From positions 29,423 through 93,422 of the forward strand of contig NZ_JAMXFD010000028.1 of NCBI RefSeq assembly GCF_025370875.1: 64,000 nt of DNA. The letters run 5' to 3'. Positions 47,468 through 57,876 of the stretch are shown here, one piece after another; within the stretch, counting starts at the first letter, position 1, and each line of letters begins with the position of its first letter. This DNA is from Laspinema palackyanum D2c. Lineage in GTDB: Bacteria; Cyanobacteriota; Cyanobacteriia; Cyanobacteriales; Laspinemataceae. The position numbers and the translations under genes are program-made. The notes under the pieces are model-generated. The model searched no databases. It saw nothing but the letters and a program-made list of their open reading frames with translations, and was not told the DNA's origin.

Positions 47468-48766
47468 TTACTCCCGAGTGGGTTGCACCCATCTCTCTTG
47501 CTCTGAAAGAGAATTGGGCAGTGAATATTCTGGTTCCCTGGCTGAGTCTAAAGATGGAGGCATGGGTAACAAACCAATGAGTACAAAGACTAACCAATAT
47601 AGACTCTTGGGTTCAACCAGACGGGTTTCCGTAATGTTGGCAAAGACCAGATAGGTTAGGAAAAGCATCGGCCATAGTGTTTCCATCGTTTTGGTCTGGA
47701 TTATCCAGCGAAAACTGTGGATCAAATTAATGGTGAATGCGATCAAAAACATCGATAATCCCACTACTCCCAATTCCACCAACAAGTCCATAAACCCATT
47801 ATGACCGTAATTGGGTCTCCAAGGACTATTGAGCCAGATATATGCGGAGGGTCCCCTAAACCCGAGCCAATAGGTCTTGAACCCGAACCCGAGCCAACGA
47901 TTTTCTCTGCTTGTTTCCAGCATCAGTTCCCACACAGGTGTACGTCCGCTCAGGGTATCGTCCTTCTCCAGAGACTCAAAGACGAGTCCTGAATTATCTC
48001 CAAACCACACCCCACTCACGCCGCCGAGTAACACCACGAGGATTGCGAAGTAGACTATCAGTTTAGAGCGAAAACGCAATCCTCGGTAAAGTGGAATAAG
48101 AACCAACAGCACTAAAAAAGTTACCCGCCCTCCTCCTGATTTGGCCTGCATTAACAAAAATATAGAAAGAATACAGCCTGACCAAGCCAGCCAAGAAGGA
48201 CACAATCGACTACGGGCCAGCAACACAAAGAAGCCAGCACTAAGACCCATGAGGCTACCCAGTACGTTTTTATGGTTATAAATACCGCGCCACGCTCCGT
48301 TAAACATGGGTTCCGGATGAACTCCATCTGAGGGTTTCGCAAAGCCATACAGCATACTGAGGAATGTAGCCAGACCCAGGGTCAGGCATAACATCTCAAA
48401 CTGCTCTTTTACGGTGTAACGAGTTCCAACGTAAGTGGCAAATATGGTAATGCCTATGAAATCGCGAAGATGACCTCTGGTAACTAGGGGGTCTTGGGAC
48501 CATTGTATCGAGAGAAAAGCAATGCCCACCAGGATATAAGGGGATAAATTGCCCGCCCTAATAATCCCCAGGAGACAGCGCTTCCACCGTAGAACGATTA
48601 GGCTCAAGCTGATGGTATAAATCAGCAAAAAAATAAGCCGCGTTCTATTAGGACCCAACGAGAGTCGAAAAGCGTCGGTAGAAAGCAAAAATGTCACAAC
48701 AACAAACGCTTTTTCGGTATAAAGTCCGAGCCGGAGTAGGGAACGGATCAACTGTGGTACATACAT
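47468..48766 (-). CDS. O-antigen ligase/polymerase family membrane protein
   Basis: A 432-aa protein with about ten membrane segments. The large periplasmic loop contains GRTPVWELMLETSRENRWLG and the conserved NYGHNGFMDLLVELGVVGLS, the histidine-bearing Wzy_C motif of ligases and polymerases. In this cluster it most likely polymerises the repeat unit (Wzy role). Ligase or polymerase cannot be decided from sequence. Confidence 0.86.
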   Translation of the reverse strand: MYVPQLIRSLLRLGLYTEKAFVVVTFLLSTDAFRLSLGPNRTRLIFLLIYTISLSLIVLRWKRCLLGIIRAGNLSPYILVGIAFLSIQWSQDPLVTRGHLRDFIGITIFATYVGTRYTVKEQFEMLCLTLGLATFLSMLYGFAKPSDGVHPEPMFNGAWRGIYNHKNVLGSLMGLSAGFFVLLARSRLCPSWLAWSGCILSIFLLMQAKSGGGRVTFLVLLVLIPLYRGLRFRSKLIVYFAILVVLLGGVSGVWFGDNSGLVFESLEKDDTLSGRTPVWELMLETSRENRWLGFGFKTYWLGFRGPSAYIWLNSPWRPNYGHNGFMDLLVELGVVGLSMFLIAFTINLIHSFRWIIQTKTMETLWPMLFLTYLVFANITETRLVEPKSLYWLVFVLIGLLPMPPSLDSAREPEYSLPNSLSEQERWVQPTRE

Positions 48767-48880
48767 AACAGCACTAAATGATGCTTAGGATCGAGCCACA
48801 AATGCTAATTTACAGAAACAAGGACTAATTTACAGAATAACAAATCCTAACTGGATGGACTAAGGTTAGGAGATCTTTCC

Positions 48881-50125
48881 TCAGTCCATCACCTGATTAA
48901 ATAGGTCCGAGTAGCGGCGAGCTTGGCGCTCTAAGGTATATTCTCTTTCGACTTTTTCCCGAGCTTGATGGGAGAGCTTTTGATATCGCTCTGAATTTTC
49001 GAGGATCCAAACAATTCCTCGTGCTAAATCTTCAATCTCAAAAGGTTTTGCCAAATAACCATTGGTTTGGTGTTCGATCATGTCCGGTACTCCGCCAATG
49101 TTAAACCCGACGCAGGGAGTACCACAGGCTAGAGCTTCCATGACCGTGTTGGGTAAGGTATCTTGAATGGAGGGGAGAATAAAAACATCAGCGGCGGAAT
49201 AAACTAGAGCTAGGGAAAGTTCATCATTGAGTTTTCCTAAGTAATGAGACTTGAACCCGAGTTCGGTGCCTTCGGTTGCTCTAGATGCCCCAAAAACCAC
49301 GAGTTCTATCTGTTCTTTCCATTGAGACTGGCTCAATTGTTGCAGGGCTGGTTGAAGTAAATGAAATCCCTTCCGTGGATCCGTAGTGGCATTCAGTGCG
49401 CCAAACAAAATCAATTGCTTATCCTGCGGTAATTTCAGCAGGTCCCGAGCGATCGCCCGGTCCATTGGTTTATAAGTTTCTGTATTCAGACCATAGGGAA
49501 TAACCTCCACTGGCACTTCCTTGAAAAGAGAACTGGCTTGGGCTTGTTTGGCCAACCAATGGCTGGGAGTAACTATCGTTAACTTAAGATTCTTCCACGC
49601 TTTTGCTTTCCGCTGCCAAACCCAACGAGAGATATCCCAATTCCTCTGGCTGTCTAATTGTGGACAAGTCCCACAAGATTCAGTATAGCGATCGCAATTC
49701 CCACTAAAATGACATCCTCCTGTAAAACCCCACATATCATGGAATGTCCAAACAATGGGTTGCTTCAAATGCGCGAGGGTCTCAATTTGTAGATATCCCC
49801 CACAGACCCAATGAAGGTTAATCACATCTGGAGCAATCTTATTAACTTGAGCGGCAATTCCATCCGGAATCCATTGGGGTGAAAAAACGTCGCGAATACG
49901 GTTTGGGTGAATGAACATCGGGAGTCGGTTCAGATTCGGTCTTAGCTTGGCAAAATCTTTTGCAAGGCTACTATTTTGCACAATAACTCGTCTATCATCG
50001 CTTAATTTCGTTTGCACTAAAATTTGGGAGTCGGAACCAATCTCTTGCAAACCCTGATGTAATCGATAGGCGGACCGAGCGGCCCCTCCTTCCCAATCGG
50101 AAGCACTGATGAGTAGAACTTTCAT
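48881..50125 (-). CDS. GT4-family glycosyltransferase
   Basis: A 414-aa GT-B enzyme. It begins MKVLLISASDWEGGAARSAY, a subgroup with the cysteine-rich HFSGNCDRYTESCGTCPQLD loop. C-terminal motifs FGALNATTDPRKGFHLLQPA and NTVMEALACGTPCVGFNIGG are clear. The Cys loop in this subgroup may bind metal. Donor unknown. Confidence 0.88.
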   Translation of the reverse strand: MKVLLISASDWEGGAARSAYRLHQGLQEIGSDSQILVQTKLSDDRRVIVQNSSLAKDFAKLRPNLNRLPMFIHPNRIRDVFSPQWIPDGIAAQVNKIAPDVINLHWVCGGYLQIETLAHLKQPIVWTFHDMWGFTGGCHFSGNCDRYTESCGTCPQLDSQRNWDISRWVWQRKAKAWKNLKLTIVTPSHWLAKQAQASSLFKEVPVEVIPYGLNTETYKPMDRAIARDLLKLPQDKQLILFGALNATTDPRKGFHLLQPALQQLSQSQWKEQIELVVFGASRATEGTELGFKSHYLGKLNDELSLALVYSAADVFILPSIQDTLPNTVMEALACGTPCVGFNIGGVPDMIEHQTNGYLAKPFEIEDLARGIVWILENSERYQKLSHQAREKVEREYTLERQARRYSDLFNQVMD

Positions 50126-50331
50126 GGAAATCCCTTTTCTAGTGAACTTGATTTGAAGTCAGATCGGCGATGGAGAAAGACCAGTGATTTACTCTGCCTG
50201 TGGACTATTTCTCTCAAACATGAGGCAGGCCACTTTCACAAACAGGTTGGTCGCGTTCCGAAGAACTATCCTGTCATCATTATAAAATACAAGCAAAATT
50301 AGCTTTTCATTCTAGCAACCATCCAAGGACA

Positions 50332-51402
50332 ATGAAACCGCCTGCAATTTCGGTAATCATTCCCACTCTCAATCGACTCCAGCTCCTGCAACAAACTTTA
50401 GAGTCTCTTCGCCAACAAACCTTCACTCAGTGGGAAGCGTTGGTCGTTGATGATGGATCCAATGATGGCACTGTCGAGTTCCTACAACGAGTGAGCCAGG
50501 AAGACTCGCGAATTAGGTTCCTAGAGCGCGAGAGTTCAACTTCCGGTGCACCGGCTCGTCGGAACCAGGGAACCGCTGCCTCTGAAGGAAAATATGTCAT
50601 CTACCTCGATTCGGATGATTTGCTCGCACCCACAGCTTTATCCAATCGCTTTCAAGCAATGGAAAACAACCCCGAACTTGATTTCGGAGTGTTCTCCGCC
50701 GTCCTATTTCGTAATCACCCCGGTGATATGAGATTGCTTTTAAATAAGGAAACAACTACCCAACAAGATGATATAAATAGATTTTTAAAAATTGATTGTC
50801 CCTGGCAGGGTCTTTGTATGATTTGGAAACGCCCATCCTTTGATAAACTGGGGTCTTGGGACGAAGATCTGTTGAGTTTTCAGGACTGGGATCTTCCGAT
50901 GCGGGCTTTAATTCTCCAGTTCAATTATAAGCGCTTTTCTACAGCGGATTGTTTTTGGCGGGTGTCACAACATCAATCTATTGGGTCTACCTCAAAATCC
51001 CCGGCCCATTTGAAATCCCATGAACGCTTGTTTGATCTGACTCATCACCGGCTGATGAATGCGGGATTGCTCACTAACGAACGACTAATTTTGATGGGAG
51101 GACTCTCCTTTTGGCTGGCTCAATGTTGGGTAGAAAGTGGAGATAGGTCTGAAGCGTTGAGGGTTTGGAGAAGTAGCTATGACAAAAACTGGGTCCAGCA
51201 ACCCTTTTATTCCCAAGGGGCCTGGTATCTCAATCAGATTGCTGGGGGAGAAGCTTTAATTAGCCGGATTATCTACAAGTTTTTTGAATTGACTTGGCCA
51301 AAAGGATTGGCGTTCAAATGGTCCAAAACGTTTTGTAATACTCCTGTGCCTAAGTCGGTTCAACTTCCAATGGTCCCCCTGCCTTTAACTGGAACCCAAT
51401 AG
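50332..51402 (+). CDS. GT2-family glycosyltransferase
   Basis: A 356-aa GT-A glycosyltransferase. SVIIPTLNRLQLLQQTLESL, VVDDGSNDGTVEFL and the metal site IYLDSDDLLAP are intact. The C-terminus is a predicted helical extension. Its 3' end overlaps the convergent GT4 gene by 18 bp. Substrate unknown. Confidence 0.88.
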   Translation: MKPPAISVIIPTLNRLQLLQQTLESLRQQTFTQWEALVVDDGSNDGTVEFLQRVSQEDSRIRFLERESSTSGAPARRNQGTAASEGKYVIYLDSDDLLAPTALSNRFQAMENNPELDFGVFSAVLFRNHPGDMRLLLNKETTTQQDDINRFLKIDCPWQGLCMIWKRPSFDKLGSWDEDLLSFQDWDLPMRALILQFNYKRFSTADCFWRVSQHQSIGSTSKSPAHLKSHERLFDLTHHRLMNAGLLTNERLILMGGLSFWLAQCWVESGDRSEALRVWRSSYDKNWVQQPFYSQGAWYLNQIAGGEALISRIIYKFFELTWPKGLAFKWSKTFCNTPVPKSVQLPMVPLPLTGTQ

Positions 51403-52632
51403 TTGTTGATAGATTTCAACGAGGCGATCGTTGAGTTTGTTGATATCATAGCCTTCTTCCATGTAGGTCCGCCCCGCCTTACCCATTTGCGGCCACACTT
51501 CCGGATTCTCCACCAGATAGCTCAACTTTTCAGCAAGTGCCTCCACGTCTCTTTCTGGGACTAAAAAGCCGGATTTTCCTTCTAAAATCCCTTCTGGAAT
51601 CCCGTTGTGCAGTGTAGACAAGACGGGCAGGCCCCTCGCCTGGGCTTCTTGTAAGACCAGGCCCTGTCCTTCTTGATCTCCATCCGCAGCAGTGACGCTC
51701 GACAACAGGAAAATATGGGAGGAATCATAAAGATGGATTAGTTCTTCTTGGGTTTTCCATCCGAGAATCTGAACTTTTTCGGCAATTCCCAGTTCTCCAA
51801 TCAAATGCTTCAAAGGCTCTCGAAGAGGTCCATCTCCAACAATTTGATATTCTAGGTTAGGATGATGTTCTAAAACTTTGGCAACCGCTTGAATGGAATA
51901 CTCAATTCCTTTTTTTTCTACGAGTCGAGCCACGGTCATGATTTTCACGGACTCCCCTTGTCCGAGAGTGGGTGGACGAAACCTGTAATGAGACAAATTG
52001 ATGCCCATCGGGAGGGTGAAAATTTTGTCAGGTGGGCAGCCTAGGGCTACAGCTTTACTTGCGGTGTAAGGAGTATTAGCGGTATAGAGGTCCCCTTTTT
52101 GAAACAAGTCTTGATAAATATTGGGATGGGTCTGACGGGGATAAAGATTTACGTCAAACCCATGAAAGGTTGTGATGATTTTTCCCTGAATTGCACCAAT
52201 TTCCCGCAATAATACCCCCCGTAGTCCGTAGGGTGCAAAGTGGCAATGGATAATATCATAAGCGGGCTGATCTAAAAGAGGGATGGCAGAATATAAGAGC
52301 CTTAAAAAGTAGCCTTGGTCTCGATGCTTGAAGTAATTGTACTTAAATAAATTTAGCGATCGCAGCAAAGTCATGGGTGATTTGTAGCCATGAGCAAGCA
52401 GGATTTTTGCTCCTTTCACTGTCCGTAACACTTTTTTAGCAGGCAGGGGAGCATAGCGGGTTTTATCCAGCAAGTTGTACTTCTCTACGTCCGGATGAAC
52501 TTTCGACGTTTCGCCGGGTTCATCGGCATAAATGTCTACTTCATGTCCTCGGGAAACTAAGCCGGTAATTTGATTTAAAATATAGGTTTCAGATAAAGCG
52601 GGAAATTTGCCAAGCATGACAGCAATTTTCAT
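51385..52632 (-). CDS. GT4-family glycosyltransferase
   Basis: A 415-aa GT-B enzyme. MKIAVMLGKFPALSETYILN is the N-terminal signature of the colanic-acid/amylovoran-type subgroup; FHCHFAPYG-like and ITTFHGFDVNLYP follow. The C-terminal half has VARLVEKKGIEYSIQAVAKV and EAQARGLPVLSTLHNGIPE. It overlaps the GT2 gene end by 18 bp (convergent). Confidence 0.88.
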   Translation of the reverse strand: MKIAVMLGKFPALSETYILNQITGLVSRGHEVDIYADEPGETSKVHPDVEKYNLLDKTRYAPLPAKKVLRTVKGAKILLAHGYKSPMTLLRSLNLFKYNYFKHRDQGYFLRLLYSAIPLLDQPAYDIIHCHFAPYGLRGVLLREIGAIQGKIITTFHGFDVNLYPRQTHPNIYQDLFQKGDLYTANTPYTASKAVALGCPPDKIFTLPMGINLSHYRFRPPTLGQGESVKIMTVARLVEKKGIEYSIQAVAKVLEHHPNLEYQIVGDGPLREPLKHLIGELGIAEKVQILGWKTQEELIHLYDSSHIFLLSSVTAADGDQEGQGLVLQEAQARGLPVLSTLHNGIPEGILEGKSGFLVPERDVEALAEKLSYLVENPEVWPQMGKAGRTYMEEGYDINKLNDRLVEIYQQLLGSS

Positions 52633-52686
52633 AAGTTTGAGGAAGTGTGGTTTTTACAAATTTTCGGTTGACTTAATCCCAAGATA

Positions 52687-53512
52687 TTAGGGCGCTTGTT
52701 TTTGATAAATAACTGTTACTGAATGACCATCAAGTAAACCTCTTTCATCATTCATTCTCTTGGCTAAAATTTTTCCGTCAATTCCCGATATCTTTTGCCA
52801 AATTTTGTATGGCATGAAGTTGTCTAGCCACTTAGGTTCTTGCTTTAAAGCAGCCTTCCGGCTATTGTTAACAAGCGAAAAAATCCACCATTCTTTATGA
52901 AAATCTGATAATTTTTTATGCTGGATACTGACTAGGTTTAAATTAAATTTTTCCACTAAATATCTCATAAATTTATCAGACAAAAAATTAACATGATGCG
53001 GGGGCATATTGAGCAAATTATTACTGATTAAAGATAAACATGAGTCAGCACTGGTGACTGAATAGATTAAGATGCCCCCTGGTTGGTAGATCTAATACAA
53101 CCTTCTATAAATGAATTTATTTCAGGAATATGTTCGAGAACTTGGAAGGCCCAAACCACATCATATTTAATTTATCAGAATTCTCTAAAGAATGTGGTTG
53201 GATAGACTCATTCAGCACTAACGTTCCCTGGTGTTCGGCAAGTTCTTTTGCTTTCCCGCTAAATTCAAGCCCGACATAATTAGCGCTCGCTACTTTTTTA
53301 GAAAAAGCCCCTTTTCCACATCCGATTTCGAGAATTAAATCTGATTTCTTTATGAATGGGTTGGCAAAATTGTATTCGGACTTTTCATCCATATAGTACC
53401 AATCAAATTTTTGTAATTGCTCATCAAACCATTAACACCACCGGCGGTCGGGGGCTAAAAATATATTAAATCTGACTCGTTTGACTGGTAATTTGTATTT
53501 TGTCAATTCCAT
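52687..53512 (-). pseudogene. Broken SAM-dependent methyltransferase
   Basis: Reads as one methyltransferase spread over three frames. From the ATG at 53512 the frame meets TAA at 53432-53434, then continues WFDEQLQKFDWYYMDEKSEY and motif I LILEIGCGKGAFSKKV. Near 53170 a one-base shift is needed to reach YDVVWAFQVLEHIPEI. Near 53075 one G is missing in a run of five, after which GILIYSVTSADSCL and the C-terminal NMPPHHVNFLSDKFM follow. The three lesions make a functional product unlikely unless they are sequencing errors. It lies beside active EPS genes. Confidence 0.8.
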
Positions 53513-53819
53513 AAAATTATTTAAAAACATCTATTTTGAAAACTTTTTATACAGTGAAATTAAAGTTTTTGAATTCCCTTCTTCCAAAATTTTGACATTA
53601 GCATTACCACTTAGTGGGCAGATTACACTCATCCGGATGACCCTCAAGTAAGACCTAATTTTCGACCCGCTATAGATTAATAGATTAATCTATTTATCTA
53701 TCAGTAAAAATGAAATGTAACAGACAGAATGAGGGGCCAACTATAGACCATCTGGAATTTTTTAGACGAGTCCTCATTCTGTTCATCATCAGCTTATTGG
53801 GAGATTAAAGATTTTTCAT
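53513..53819. other. 307-base AT-rich spacer
   Basis: AT-rich DNA between the broken methyltransferase and the next one. I see no gene, hairpin or recognisable repeat. Confidence 0.4.
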
Positions 53820-54581
53820 TTATTTAGTTTTCGCTTGACCTCCTTTAGCCAAAGACTTTAAAGCATTTTTTAAAAGAGCTTTAAAACTTTGAGTTTCTTC
53901 AACAGTAATTGTTTTTCTTTGCGAGTTACTCTTTTTGCGTGCCCAAGCCCACCATTCATCTTGGATTTTGAACTCCGAATAATCGGGATGTTGCATCACG
54001 ACTAGGCGAAACAACAATTCTATGTGGGGAGTATTCAATTCATCCTCTCCCATTTCTTCATGATTTATCCCATCGGTTGAGCTTCTTCCGGTTCCCCCAT
54101 ACGTCCAGTTATAATCATCAAACAGAACCCATCCACCTTGCTTTAGCAACTTGTCTGCTAAACAAAAAGCGAAGCCATCAATTGTCCAGTTTTTCGACCC
54201 ATCTATGAAACAAAAGTCATAAATCGGCTGGCAACTGTAGTTTTCCGTATTTTTTTCGATTTGCTTTTTTAAAAACCAGGTATATGAAGTTTGTTCCCGC
54301 ACAACAGTAACGTACTTTTCTAACCCGGTTTTCGAGAGGAGTTGTTCGATAGAAGGGTCTCGCCATTGTGTAGTGGAGATTAAATCGACTGTCGTCAGAT
54401 TGCCTCCTCCTATTTCATCTAAGGCAGCGGCTATATAACAACTAGAAACCCCATGAGCAAACCCTAATTCTAAACAGTTTGAGACTTTGTTGTCTATAAT
54501 AAAATCATAAATTATTTTCCCTTGAGCAGGTGTCATAAACGGAACTCCTTCTAGGAGTTGTTTCACTTCTTCAAATTTCAT
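53820..54581 (-). CDS. SAM-dependent methyltransferase, class I (type 24-like)
   Basis: A 253-aa methyltransferase of the O-methyltransferase/CmcI-like group. Motif I is CLELGFAHGVSSCYIAAAL, followed by LTTVDLISTTQWRD, FCFIDGSKNWTIDGFAFCLA and WVLFDDYNWTYGG. No membrane segment. It is likely a sugar or lipid modification enzyme of the EPS pathway. Confidence 0.78.
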   Translation of the reverse strand: MKFEEVKQLLEGVPFMTPAQGKIIYDFIIDNKVSNCLELGFAHGVSSCYIAAALDEIGGGNLTTVDLISTTQWRDPSIEQLLSKTGLEKYVTVVREQTSYTWFLKKQIEKNTENYSCQPIYDFCFIDGSKNWTIDGFAFCLADKLLKQGGWVLFDDYNWTYGGTGRSSTDGINHEEMGEDELNTPHIELLFRLVVMQHPDYSEFKIQDEWWAWARKKSNSQRKTITVEETQSFKALLKNALKSLAKGGQAKTK

Positions 54582-55508
54582 TCGTTAAACCTCCCTCATA
54601 CCTTGATTAAGAATACAATAGAATTCTGGCATCCCTGTAAAAAGACAAGCTGATTTATCAGGGGATTAGAGTCAATTAGTCAGATAGTCAGAAAACTTTC
54701 ACGAGTCTAATGACTGACTTCTTACCCATTTTTTCTAGGCGATCGCCAACAACCGAACAATCGATTTACATTTAGACAGGAACTAACCTAAGTTTTTGTC
54801 CTGAATACAATACTCCTGATGTTCACGGGTTTTAATTAACGCCTGGTTTTATGTTCAATTCATTTAAAGGACCTATTTCATGTGACATAATCTGGATGGT
54901 TTTTCATAACACAATAACGAGCATTTAACTTTCTGGGGTCTGCCAAATTCCTCAGCTAAAGTTGTTGCTGGGAATTTCTATGATTTGGGGGCCTATAATA
55001 GAATACAATGATGCCAGTATATTGTCATACCATTTGAACTAATTTTTCTTTAGAGAAGAATAGAAATAGCTCAGTTGTACATCTAATAATTTCCCTCCCA
55101 ATGTAGGCAATCGTGACTAATATGGGGCTAAACAGAGATTTTTTACATGGGCAGCTTGTTGAATAGGCTCATCCGCTCCCAATAAATCCGTTAATAGGAA
55201 AACCTCGCCGGTTTTACAGAGATTGGAAATATTATTTTCCCGGGCCTTCTTCAAATTGGCATCATCCATAATCCTGCAACTTATGCGCCATCATGATGAG
55301 TCGCAGTGGTTTCTATAGGGGATCTAAATCATGGAAAACCCCCCGTTTAGCGAAGCTACCAAGAGCGTGATCCTTTTCTCATTGTTTCATTGATTTAGCC
55401 GCGCTCTACAATTAGTTATTGCTGGTAATAATATTAGACCAAAATTTTCTAATCTGTTCTAGCAGATACAATTTGTTACAATCTCCTAGCCCCTGACCTT
55501 CCCTCCTG
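54582..55508. other. 927-base spacer with few signals
   Basis: AT-rich spacer between the methyltransferase and the flippase. The only coding-like piece is a 50-codon minus frame at 55117-55269. The remainder shows no gene or repeat I can name. The size and the fragment suggest lost genes. Confidence 0.45.
55117..55269 (-). pseudogene. Possible remnant of a DUF1413-type small gene
   Basis: A 50-aa frame starting MDDANLKKARENNIS, with LCKTGEVFLLTDLLGADEP. The TGEVFLLTDLL core recalls DUF1413 proteins, but the conserved residues expected after it are absent, so it would be truncated. Weak evidence. Confidence 0.3.
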
Positions 55509-57038
55509 TTACTGTGGCTTTTTAGAAAAGAGAGTTTGAGGGATCCTTACCATCTCTAGTACGGCCTCAGTGCCATTGGGGGGAGCTAACCAGAGGAGAA
55601 TGTAAAACGATCCGTACAATACGCAATCTCTTAATAGATCAGCGAACAGATTTAGGCTAGGTAGGAAGAGGTTAATTCCGGCTAGTGTTAAAGCAGCACC
55701 GATGGAGGCTACCGTAGGTCGAGCGATCGCTCTAACTAAATCCCGCAGTTGTAGTGGCGAACCCTGATAGCAATACATAATGCCAGGAACAAGCAAGAGC
55801 GTAAAGAATATGCTATAAGAAAGGGCTACACCTTGAGGCCCCCAAGGGAGACCGATCAGAAAACTCAATATCGTCAAAGGTGAGGCCACTAGAGTCCAAC
55901 GCAGCAATCGATCCGTTCGACCTAAGGAAAGATAGACCCATCCCATTGACATATTAAGAGTACCTAAGAAAGCAGAAGGACCTAACAGACGAAAAATTGG
56001 AATGATCTCTAGCCATTGCTCCCCTAGCAGGATTTCAATTACCTTGTCTGCGACAACTAATAGGAAGGCTACCACTGGCATACCGAAGGATACCATCAAC
56101 CTGATTCCTTTGCAGTAATAGGACCGATAGCGCGCTGGGTCAGATTGTAAGCGAGACAAGGCCGGAAGCGCCACCGTTGTCATGGGGGCGTTGATCTGCT
56201 GGATCGGCAGCAGTAGTAATTGATAAGCTTTAGCATAGAGTCCCAGGGGTTCTGCCCCCCAGCGCCACCCAATGAGTACGTTATCTAAATTACGGCTAAA
56301 GAAATTAAAAAAGTTAAAACCCGTGAGGTTTCCCCCAAACGCTAACATCGAACTTACACCAGATTGCCGGACCGGAAGACCAGGACGCCAACCACACCCC
56401 AACCAGACTCCCGCACAGACGAGAACATCGGTCACGATATTAAGCATAACCAGAGACCAATAGCCACTACCATACGAGGCCAAAACGATCGCCGAACCAA
56501 TCCCACTAGCTAGTGCTGTAACCTCTATAGCAGCTAGAACCCCAAAGCGCATCTGCCTTCTTAACAACGCTTGGTGTTGCACGGTCAGCCCACTAAACAC
56601 GAATCCAATCCCTAGGACAATAGTAATCCCGATTAGGCGGGGTTCCTGATAAAACCAAGCTACGATAGGTGATACAAGGGCGTTGAGCAGCCCAATCCCG
56701 AACCCAAGCACAACATTGATCCAAAACAGGTTACTGACCTGATTATGGGTAATGTTGGCCTGTTGGATAGTTGCTGTGGATAAACCCATATCTTTAAACA
56801 TGGCGACGAAAGAAGTCACAGTCAGCACCATAGCAAGCAAACCATAGTCTTCCGGCACAAGCAAGCGGGCAAGAACAATATTTGAACCCATCAGTAAAAT
56901 AAACTTGCTGGCCTGGGCGATCGCCGTCACTAGGCCACTGCGAATCGACCGATCCTTTAAATCGACCTCTAAATGGTCGGTGGAGAAATATCTTTGCGGA
57001 TCGTCAGCTTTGGGAGTTGGTCTTATAGGATCTGACAA
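55509..57038 (-). CDS. Wzx-type polysaccharide flippase (MOP/PST family)
   Basis: A 509-aa membrane protein with about 12-14 segments. N-terminal GSNIVLARLLVPEDYGLLAM and DMGLSTATIQQANITHNQV are typical of the polysaccharide transporter branch (WzxC/RfbX-like). It would flip lipid-linked repeat units to the periplasm. It is transcribed opposite to the export genes at 59493 and 61444. Confidence 0.9.
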   Translation of the reverse strand: MSDPIRPTPKADDPQRYFSTDHLEVDLKDRSIRSGLVTAIAQASKFILLMGSNIVLARLLVPEDYGLLAMVLTVTSFVAMFKDMGLSTATIQQANITHNQVSNLFWINVVLGFGIGLLNALVSPIVAWFYQEPRLIGITIVLGIGFVFSGLTVQHQALLRRQMRFGVLAAIEVTALASGIGSAIVLASYGSGYWSLVMLNIVTDVLVCAGVWLGCGWRPGLPVRQSGVSSMLAFGGNLTGFNFFNFFSRNLDNVLIGWRWGAEPLGLYAKAYQLLLLPIQQINAPMTTVALPALSRLQSDPARYRSYYCKGIRLMVSFGMPVVAFLLVVADKVIEILLGEQWLEIIPIFRLLGPSAFLGTLNMSMGWVYLSLGRTDRLLRWTLVASPLTILSFLIGLPWGPQGVALSYSIFFTLLLVPGIMYCYQGSPLQLRDLVRAIARPTVASIGAALTLAGINLFLPSLNLFADLLRDCVLYGSFYILLWLAPPNGTEAVLEMVRIPQTLFSKKPQ

Positions 57039-57444
57039 TTTGACACCTATCCTGGAGATTATGGAGATTACTCTATCAATAACTATCCGGCGACTTAAGT
57101 CTTGTCCTAAAAGCCCGGTTAATTTTCATTGCAAGCCAATATACTGGACCGTGAAAAGTTCTGTATAAGTCCGATCGGGCCACCCATAGTGGACAAAAAA
57201 CATGGCCCCGCATAAAACCAGTTCATAAGACCTACTGGTAAGGATTCTACACTAGCCATGTCAAGGTGGTGGCAACGCGCTCAAAACCCATGAAAATCCA
57301 ATAGTTCGTCTTAGGTTGATACATCAAAGGATCCATGCCATTCGGCTTAGATTCTCAGATATTAGAAATTATTGAGAATAGATAGGGATAAAAACACGAA
57401 ACCTCGTTGTGTAACCCCTTGATATGGCTGGGATTCTATGTACA

Positions 57445-57635
57445 GTCGTCTAGGAAGCCCCCAAATTATAGGCCATTGGATAGCACCCTAATCTTCAAAG
57501 GCTTGCGGAACACTAACCTTGGGCTTCCTAGCCAGCTCGGTCTTCAACAAGTTTTATCAATCACCTATTTTAAGGTGCTCATCCCCAACGAAGCATATTG
57601 CAATTCGGATGCGCCCCAAGACTTCACCCTTTCAT
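57445..57635 (-). pseudogene. Decayed Tn5/IS4-type transposase N-terminus
   Basis: Three pieces in different frames align with the Tnp DNA-binding domain of Tn5-like transposases: SELQYASLG then GDEHL, LIKLVED, and LARKPKVSVPQAFED (expected pattern LGDxRLNxRLxKLVExLAxxPxxSxPQAxGDW). Stops and frame shifts separate them. The catalytic part is gone. It lies between the flippase and the IS630 element. Confidence 0.6.
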
Positions 57636-57876
57636 TTTTCCACGGTATTGTTCCATCCGTTAGCCCGTCAATGCGCTTTTTTCCTTCATTTAAGTGTCAG
57701 GAAACATTTCAAGTTTGGAGGCTCCCTTTCTATTTTATGATGTGGCAGATTCACTCGGTTTTCACACTTAAGTGAATTAGATCAGCTCCCGCAAATCGTG
57801 AATCATCCCGCCAACCCAGACTGGCACTATCCTTATAAGATTGTAAACAAATATGGCAGTAATGCTTAGGGTAATA

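Noticed and set aside
57407..57775. A 122-codon plus-strand frame
   Set aside because: It is antisense to the Tn5-like transposase relic, whose fragments explain the sequence better.
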